The notes below the pieces were generated by a model. It had not been told where the DNA came from. It did not search any database and was given only the letters and a program-made list of their open reading frames with translations. DNA of 35,757 nt, from the IMG/VR virus record IMGVR_UViG_3300047462_000460, positions 1 through 35,757 of that record, one strand, 5' to 3'. The translations under genes were made by a program, and so were the position numbers. Below, piece by piece: positions 31,289-35,757 of the stretch (position 1 is the stretch's first letter; each line of letters starts with the position of its first letter). The stretch is from a virus.

Positions 31289-31367
31289 TATCACCTCTTC
31301 GATATACGTTTAGCTTGGTGAGGTCCTCAAACGTCTCCGCGCTTGTAGGCAACGTATCTTTACTCAT
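31281..31367 (-). CDS. 28-aa micropeptide
   Basis: Peptide MSKDTLPTSAETFEDLTKLN plus eight residues. The ATG at 31367 overlaps the methyltransferase TGA, and its TAA overlaps the next start. It is plausible because it keeps the coupled arrangement; there is no motif. Confidence 0.45.
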   Translation of the reverse strand: MSKDTLPTSAETFEDLTKLNVYRRGDNA

Positions 31368-31867
31368 CTCATGCGTTCCATAAGTTGAAAATCGTTCGTG
31401 CGATCGCGAACCACGTCGCCCATGATGCCTGTCCCGGGAAATAGATCGGCCATCGTATCCCCAGGAACCCACCCTAATACGTCAAGAATCCAATGGCAAA
31501 AAGCGCGAGGCTTTGCCCCGGTCAACCCTTTTTTGAGCGTGATTACCTCACTCACCCAATCACGAACCGTTGGTTCAGTCCGACTGCGTTTCATGCGAGG
31601 ATGCCATACGATAACAGGTTCCCACGCATAAGCGGGGTTTACGTTTGGCTTAAATATGGCGAACGGTTTAACCCAAGCCATCACACGCACGTCGGTCGGG
31701 CACATAGCGAGAATTTGTTGTAGCGATGGAGACGAGCACGACAAAGCCCAACCGTCGTAATTGTCGCACAAGTTTTGAACGAGTGTGGGGTGATGCACCT
31801 CTTCTTTTTCAGGGTACAAGTGGGCGCACCCGATATAAGGCGGGTCGGCGTAAGCATATCGAGCCAT
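31364..31867 (-). CDS. DNA methyltransferase (DPPY class)
   Basis: A 167-aa protein. The catalytic motif IV, ADPPY (D8-Y11), is at the extreme N-terminus, and the SAM-binding motif I, ADLFPGTGIMG (D141-G147), is near the end. This order is that of beta-class N4-cytosine or N6-adenine methyltransferases. There is almost no target-recognition domain, so it is small for the family. The upstream in-frame sequence is not protein-like, so the ATG at 31867 is preferred. It forms a coupled group with a radical SAM enzyme in an AT-richer segment. Confidence 0.8.
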   Translation of the reverse strand: MARYAYADPPYIGCAHLYPEKEEVHHPTLVQNLCDNYDGWALSCSSPSLQQILAMCPTDVRVMAWVKPFAIFKPNVNPAYAWEPVIVWHPRMKRSRTEPTVRDWVSEVITLKKGLTGAKPRAFCHWILDVLGWVPGDTMADLFPGTGIMGDVVRDRTNDFQLMERMR

Positions 31868-31944
31868 CACCACGGGCCACCTTTGAGAAGCGCGCCGATC
31901 CGGGCGCACGCGGTTTTGATGCGCGCGAAGAACCGCCCTAACAT
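31867..31944 (-). CDS. 25-aa amphipathic micropeptide
   Basis: Peptide MLGRFFARIKTACARIGALL plus KGGPW. GGGGAG lies eight bases before the ATG at 31944. Its TGA overlaps the methyltransferase ATG. Basic amphipathic helix; role unknown. Confidence 0.5.
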   Translation of the reverse strand: MLGRFFARIKTACARIGALLKGGPW

Positions 31945-32072
31945 CCGTGCGTCTCCCCGCATTGTCCCGAGAATAGCACGGGCGCACCGAACGCCCCGAT
32001 CGCGGCGAGAATCAGCACGAACGCTGCGATCATCAGCATCGTAAGCAACGGGTCCTTGCGTAGCCATTTCAC
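31938..32072 (-). CDS. 44-aa single-pass membrane protein
   Basis: From a GTG at 32070-32072 that overlaps the radical SAM stop. KWLRKDPLL precedes one membrane segment, MLMIAAFVLILAAIGAFG, and a short Cys-containing tail. Positive residues at the N-terminus predict N-in topology. No family recognised. Confidence 0.65.
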   Translation of the reverse strand: MKWLRKDPLLTMLMIAAFVLILAAIGAFGAPVLFSGQCGETHGC

Positions 32073-32962
32073 GTAAAAAGCCCCTGTTGTTCGTCGTACA
32101 CCTCCACAACGCGACGATTGTCGCGCGTGCGATCGTACTCTTTAAAAGACTGCGTGCGCCATATGAACCTGTTTGCCCATCGCGCAACGTCTTTCAATTT
32201 CTGCCTCGTCCAATCGTGACGAACCAACGGCTCTTTATCAAGCGAGTTAAGCGCCATAACAGGTTGAACGTGAGGCTCGCAGCCAGCAGCGATCGTAAGA
32301 CGGATGCGCTCCATGCACTCAGCGAACGGCTCGTTGCCGATTAAAACATAGACACGTTTACGCGAGGAGGGCTCGTTTCGTAGCATGTTAAAAACGCGCG
32401 CCACTTCTTCGCGTTCCTGCATATCGTCAAACGCAAAGCGCCACGGTCCATTTCCTTCGTTTATAAGATCCTTCCATCGCTCATACACGTCAGGCGTAAA
32501 TGTTCGCGGCTCAAATCCTGAATTGGCGTCGATAAGCGGCACGCCCTCACCCCTATACCGCGCGATGATCTCTAGTTGATATTGAGCTGGAAGCGCCGAG
32601 AGGTTATTGTCGCAAAGGATCGGCCGAACCGGAAAATTGGGAAGCAGTGTGAATTCTTTGCCCTCCATTTTTGGCACAATACAGAACCAACACCCAACCG
32701 GGCACCCGCGCGAAGCCATTGTCGCGAGTGGATTGTGCCATGCTATCGCGTCTGGGAAATCGGCTCGGACCTCCGCAACGTCGGTTAATTTGTGTTTCAT
32801 TTGTGTTAAAAACAAAGCGGGTCCACCAGCAACGACGCGAATCCCTTGCGCCTTTGCAAACACAGCGCGCGACCATGCTTCATCTAACTTCCATGTGAAA
32901 GCGACTGACAAAAAAAGCGTGTCTCCTTGTTGTTTTTCCGCAAGACCCTTAGCCCATCCCAT
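32069..32962 (-). CDS. Radical SAM enzyme
   Basis: A 297-aa protein. The 4Fe-4S/SAM motif is RGCPVGCWFC (C87, C91, C94; CxxxCxxC). The N-terminal part, LFLSVAFTWKLDEAWSRA, then VVAGGPAL, resembles the cobalamin-binding-like region of B12-type radical SAM proteins, but the B12-ligand motif DxHxxG is not seen. The enzyme class makes a 5'-deoxyadenosyl radical for difficult substrate chemistry. Substrate unknown. Its 3' neighbours are a membrane peptide, a micropeptide and a DPPY methyltransferase in an AT-richer island, which suggests nucleic-acid modification. The ATG at 32962 overlaps the previous stop. Confidence 0.85.
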   Translation of the reverse strand: MGWAKGLAEKQQGDTLFLSVAFTWKLDEAWSRAVFAKAQGIRVVAGGPALFLTQMKHKLTDVAEVRADFPDAIAWHNPLATMASRGCPVGCWFCIVPKMEGKEFTLLPNFPVRPILCDNNLSALPAQYQLEIIARYRGEGVPLIDANSGFEPRTFTPDVYERWKDLINEGNGPWRFAFDDMQEREEVARVFNMLRNEPSSRKRVYVLIGNEPFAECMERIRLTIAAGCEPHVQPVMALNSLDKEPLVRHDWTRQKLKDVARWANRFIWRTQSFKEYDRTRDNRRVVEVYDEQQGLFT

Positions 32963-34524
32963 CAGCACGATCCGTTCGAGCAGAACACGAGCGGCGGCGA
33001 CCACGATCCCATCGAGAATTGAACGCCGCTGCCGTTCCAGGTGATCCCCGAGAGCGTCGCGACATCTTCCCACGGATCGCGCTTTCCCTGGAATGCGAAC
33101 TCCTGGCCGGATTGTACGCCGAAGCCGATGCCGCTTGAGCCCGACCAACCGCTATCGGTGTCGACGAACCCGTAGTGATAGCGATCCATCGTGCGATAAA
33201 TAATCGCTTGGTACGAGTTGAACGGGTACATTGCGTTGATCTGCGCGTCCGTCGCGTCGATCGCGCCGCGTGTGCCCTCGGGGATGCCGACCGTCGAACT
33301 CGCTTGATTCACGCCCGTCGTCGGGTTGAAGCATTGGCCGTCGGATGCGTTCGCCGGCGGAACGAAGCCGGGACCGTTGCACCGAAAGAAGGCAGCAAGC
33401 GCGTGCGGTAAAACGCACGACGGGTCCGTCGACTGCATACACGCGAGCAGTTCGCCCGCTTGCACGATGCCGAGCGTGAGCGCGACGTTCGTCGCGCGCG
33501 CGCCCGAGCAGGCCGTGCCGTTGCCGTTCTTCGGGCACACGCCGCCGCCGCCGACGGTAAGCGTTCCGCCAGGGGTCGTCGGTACCGGAGAGACAAGCCA
33601 AAAGTCATATTCATTGAGCGCGTCGCCGCCCGAGATATGGTGATCGCTTCCGCCTTGGCGCGTCGCGCCCGCGGGGAGAACGGCGATCGTCGACCCGTTG
33701 AGCGTCGGCGCGTTTTGTTTACACGTATAGGCAGCGTACGAGACGGCCGAGCACGAGACTTTCATCGCGAGCGGCGACGCTACGAGATCGTAGAGCGGAC
33801 TCGATCCGTCATTCACGTTCGATCCGTCCTCGGTGATCCAGAACGACGCGAAGATTCCTGGCGACTGCTCGGCCTGCCACGCCGCGCTCTGCGCTGCGCT
33901 CACGAGGTTCGGATTTGCGGGGAGCGGCTTGTAGAAGATCGAGGTCGGGAAGAGATACGTCGAACTCGGCGAGGCGATCGGCTTCGGCGGGGCCACAAAC
34001 TCGACGACCATCGGATCGTCACTCTTGAGCGTGTAGGCCGTTGTGCCGCTCGACCCGTTGCCGACGAACGTGCCGCCCGAGACGATCACCGACTTCTCAA
34101 AGAATCCGCCTTTCACGTAGATCGTCACGGAACCGTTTTCGCCCGCGACCGTCACGAGTAAGTCGCCGGCGGCATCGTATTTCGAGGTAAACCCGATATT
34201 GCAACAGGTCGGCGCAATCGTAACGATCGGTGCGCTAGTGGGAGCCGCCGAAGCCGGTGCGGGCGTTGCGGTAGCGATGGGGATCGGCGAAGCGCTTGCG
34301 CTCGAGCTCGGTGAGGGAGCGGATGACGGCTTCGGCGACGGCGTCGCGCTGGCGGCCGGCTTTGGTGAAGGGGCGTATGGCGTTGCGGATGCGGTCGGCG
34401 TCGGGCGCGCAGTCGGGGTCGGAGACGGTGACGGCGTCGGCGTCGGTGCGCTGCACAGCGCCAAGCTCGACGTCAGGAGGAAACAGGTCCAACCGCTCGG
34501 CAGCGGCCCGGGAACGAGTGCCAT
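32962..34524 (-). CDS. Secreted or surface protein with Pro/Thr/Ser linker
   Basis: A 520-aa protein starting ALVPGPLPSGWTCFLLTSSL, a signal-like N-terminus ending in LALC, which only partly fits a lipobox. About 80 residues of Pro/Thr/Ser/Ala linker follow (TPTPSPSPTPT-type). Then comes a Cys-rich globular region with SDHHISGGDALNEYDFWLV and a C-terminal beta-rich part ending FCSNGSC. Many Cys indicate an exported protein. The first 290 bases overlap the membrane-protein gene in another frame. Possibly a host-surface or superinfection factor; family not recognised. Confidence 0.65.
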   Translation of the reverse strand: MALVPGPLPSGWTCFLLTSSLALCSAPTPTPSPSPTPTARPTPTASATPYAPSPKPAASATPSPKPSSAPSPSSSASASPIPIATATPAPASAAPTSAPIVTIAPTCCNIGFTSKYDAAGDLLVTVAGENGSVTIYVKGGFFEKSVIVSGGTFVGNGSSGTTAYTLKSDDPMVVEFVAPPKPIASPSSTYLFPTSIFYKPLPANPNLVSAAQSAAWQAEQSPGIFASFWITEDGSNVNDGSSPLYDLVASPLAMKVSCSAVSYAAYTCKQNAPTLNGSTIAVLPAGATRQGGSDHHISGGDALNEYDFWLVSPVPTTPGGTLTVGGGGVCPKNGNGTACSGARATNVALTLGIVQAGELLACMQSTDPSCVLPHALAAFFRCNGPGFVPPANASDGQCFNPTTGVNQASSTVGIPEGTRGAIDATDAQINAMYPFNSYQAIIYRTMDRYHYGFVDTDSGWSGSSGIGFGVQSGQEFAFQGKRDPWEDVATLSGITWNGSGVQFSMGSWSPPLVFCSNGSC

Positions 34525-34627
34525 GTGGTCCGCCTTTACGAGCGATGCGAATGAGTTGCGATACGGCGAAGACACTGCCGACTCCGGCGACGATGAGATA
34601 CGCCGCGAAGATGAGTGGATCGATCAC
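34235..34627 (-). CDS. Membrane protein overlapped by the secreted-protein gene
   Basis: A 130-aa protein from a GTG at 34625-34627 overlapping the previous TGA. One N-terminal membrane segment (PLIFAAYLIVAGVGSVFAVS) is followed by RIARKGG, which predicts a cytoplasmic C-terminus. The rest is charged and helical (DAVAEAVIRSLTELERKRF). High GC at third positions across the overlap supports this frame as coding. No family recognised. Confidence 0.65.
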   Translation of the reverse strand: MIDPLIFAAYLIVAGVGSVFAVSQLIRIARKGGPHGTRSRAAAERLDLFPPDVELGAVQRTDADAVTVSDPDCAPDADRIRNAIRPFTKAGRQRDAVAEAVIRSLTELERKRFADPHRYRNARTGFGGSH

Positions 34628-34773
34628 GGCCGATTCCACCCCGGCACGAAATTCGGGTGCGCGTCCTCGTAGTGCGCCTTGAGCGCCGCGGTCGGGTCCG
34701 GATAGTCGGCGCTGCGAAAGCGCTTGAAGCACGTGCCGCAGATGACGCCACGCTTCGCTTCGCGATCGCTCAT
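34624..34773 (-). CDS. 49-aa C2H2 zinc-finger peptide
   Basis: Peptide with VICGTCFKRF (C12, C15) and ALKAHYEDAH (H34, H39), a C2H2-type arrangement with an 18-residue loop. The ATG at 34771-34773 overlaps the stop of the repeat protein, and the TGA overlaps the next GTG. It may bind DNA. Confidence 0.7.
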   Translation of the reverse strand: MSDREAKRGVICGTCFKRFRSADYPDPTAALKAHYEDAHPNFVPGWNRP

Positions 34774-35757
34774 GATTCAACCAGCGGCGAAAAATCTTTC
34801 GGTGCGATGTCGAACGTCCACGCGCGCGCCTCAAGCGCCGTTGAGCACGTCGGCGGCACGCGAAGAACGTACGTCTTCCACACACGCCCATCGCGCACGA
34901 CGTCGTTCGGCCCGGCCTCGTAGCCGATCGGCTCGGGCGATGCGTTGACGACCTCGAGCACGCACACGGCCTCGTCGTCGCGCTGATCGTAGCGATACAG
35001 TTTCCCGTGCAGCTCGTGCGCGTCAACGATCGTCGCGCCGATCTCGCGCACGAAGCGCGCGGCGGTGAAGCGGTCGAGCATCACGCGGCGGACCTCGGCG
35101 TTGCGCTCGGTTGCGATCTGCTCGGCGGTGATCGTCTCCGGCGATTCGACGAGCTGCTGCGGAACCGACATTCCGCGCAACGACCACAGCGCCGTTCCGT
35201 CGCGCCACGCGATCGCGGGGCCATGCTCGTTGTGCAACCGACGCCACCGTTGGCCGGGCATGAGCCGGTCCTCGAGGTGAAGCGTCACGGGCGGTTCACA
35301 CACCATCACGAAATCTTTGTGCGGCCACAGCCAACCGGCGCTCATCATATCGGCGTACGCATGGCTACGATCCCACGTATCGCCCGGGAGCTTTAGACCA
35401 ACGACATCGCGGAAAAACGCCACGTACGCCATGCCCCAATAATACCAGCCGCCGCCCCACCATCTGCCACCGAGATAGTACGCCCATCCGCGCCGGATCG
35501 TGTCGAGAAGCGCGTCTCTAATCTCTTTCGTCGCGCGAGGCCCTTGGGCCGAGCGCGCAACGCGGACCGCACCGCGGACCGCATCGCCGACCGCAGCGTT
35601 GACCGCACCGCGGACCGCAGCATCGTCGACCGCAGCGTTGACCGCATCGCCGACCACAGCGCTGACCGCAACGCCGACCGCATCGTCGACCGCAACGCTG
35701 ACCGCATCGCCGACCGCAGCGCGGACCGCAACGCGGACAGCATCGCCGACCGCGTTC
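34770..35757 (-). CDS. DUF6745-type repeat protein, C-terminal part (continues from 1..672)
   Basis: This is the 3' part of the junction-spanning 504-aa protein. After the last xxAV repeats comes a Trp/Tyr-rich segment (YYLGGRWWGGGWYYWGMAYV). Then follows the DUF6745-like domain: RRLHNEHGPAIAWRDG, LWSLRGMSVPQQLVESP and ERNAEVRRVMLDRFTAARFV. The frame is open from 34770 to 35757 and matches the frame of 1-672 when the 145-base overlap is merged. The stop overlaps the zinc-finger peptide start. Biochemical role unknown. Confidence 0.85.
   Translation of the reverse strand, partial: NAVGDAVRVAVRAAVGDAVSVAVDDAVGVAVSAVVGDAVNAAVDDAAVRGAVNAAVGDAVRGAVRVARSAQGPRATKEIRDALLDTIRRGWAYYLGGRWWGGGWYYWGMAYVAFFRDVVGLKLPGDTWDRSHAYADMMSAGWLWPHKDFVMVCEPPVTLHLEDRLMPGQRWRRLHNEHGPAIAWRDGTALWSLRGMSVPQQLVESPETITAEQIATERNAEVRRVMLDRFTAARFVREIGATIVDAHELHGKLYRYDQRDDEAVCVLEVVNASPEPIGYEAGPNDVVRDGRVWKTYVLRVPPTCSTALEARAWTFDIAPKDFSPLVES
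35565..35757 (-). repeat. 12-bp tandem repeat coding xxAV, right part
   Basis: The same degenerate 12-bp array as at 1-375. The first 48 bases (35565-35612) are unique to this end; the remainder duplicates bases 1-145. Merging gives about 35 tetrapeptide units. Confidence 0.95.
35613..35757. repeat. Direct terminal repeat, right copy
   Basis: Matches 1-145 with differences at 35739 and 35743. In the coding frame the first is silent (both Ala) and the second exchanges Gly for Asp at a position where both occur in other units. Confidence 0.9.

Noticed and set aside
34235-34627. Rz/Rz1-type spanin pair, because of the embedded Pro-rich frame
   Set aside because: Positive residues after the membrane segment place the C-terminus in the cytoplasm, and the embedded product is about 520 aa, far beyond an o-spanin.
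35393-35743. Minus-strand ORF with Ser-Ala-Leu-Arg repeats
   Set aside because: Another shadow frame of the same array; its non-repeat part is not protein-like, while the adjacent frame holds the DUF6745-type domain.

Overview
The window is an essentially complete genome of a double-stranded DNA tailed phage (Caudoviricetes), opened inside a tandem-repeat gene. Bases 1-145 recur at 35613-35757 with two mismatches. Joining the ends restores one uninterrupted 504-codon gene, so the molecule is circular or circularly permuted, with about 35.6 kb of unique sequence. The DNA is GC-rich and every supported gene lies on the minus strand, mostly linked by ATGA or GTGA stop/start overlaps. There is no tape-measure or major tail-tube gene. 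Instead there are an adaptor, a nozzle-like protein, Ala/Gln-rich internal virion candidates and a beta-helix tailspike, so a short-tailed (podovirus-like) virion is likely. The host cannot be named from the sequence. GC richness, GTG starts and a Pro/Thr/Ser-rich secreted protein fit a soil-type GC-rich bacterium, but that is inference.

In the direction of transcription (right to left on the minus strand) the layout is as follows. (a) About 1131 to 1, continued at 35612 to 30564: an accessory unit with a ribbon-helix-helix protein, a GEVTGH/HEEH small protein, the junction-spanning xxAV-repeat DUF6745-type protein, a C2H2 zinc-finger peptide, a membrane protein overprinted by a secreted Pro/Thr-rich protein, a radical SAM enzyme, micropeptides, a DPPY DNA methyltransferase and a DUF1064-type nuclease. 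(b) 30547 to 30187: a strong promoter, a leader hairpin and a topoisomerase-type zinc-ribbon protein, followed by about 700 bases without a confident gene. (c) 29469 to 22828: packaging and head start, with a candidate small terminase, two small genes (one apparently CTG-started), large terminase, portal and a Prp-type cysteine protease. (d) 22814 to 16021: an 18-residue peptide, scaffold, major capsid, decoration-type proteins, a LamG protein and an adaptor. (e) 16039 to 6384: fibre-like protein, nozzle-like protein, tailspike, acetyltransferase-like and degenerate HNH proteins, and internal virion proteins. (f) 6352 to 4248: lysis region with a GH24 lysozyme and several small membrane proteins. 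(g) 4199 to 1436: a leaderless Cro/CI-like repressor under a promoter covered by twin operators, then zinc-ribbon peptides, a Cas4-like nuclease and an ERF annealing protein, closed by an intrinsic terminator.

The head genes form one assembly line: terminase packages DNA through the portal, the scaffold shapes the capsid, and the phage-encoded Prp protease is placed to process scaffold or capsid. ERF plus the PD-(D/E)XK nuclease form a recombination pair. No polymerase, primase, helicase or integrase was recognised. The most unusual parts are the phage-borne Prp, the radical SAM/methyltransferase island, the repeat-protein cassette across the junction, the repressor control region and the long overprinted overlap near 34.4 kb.
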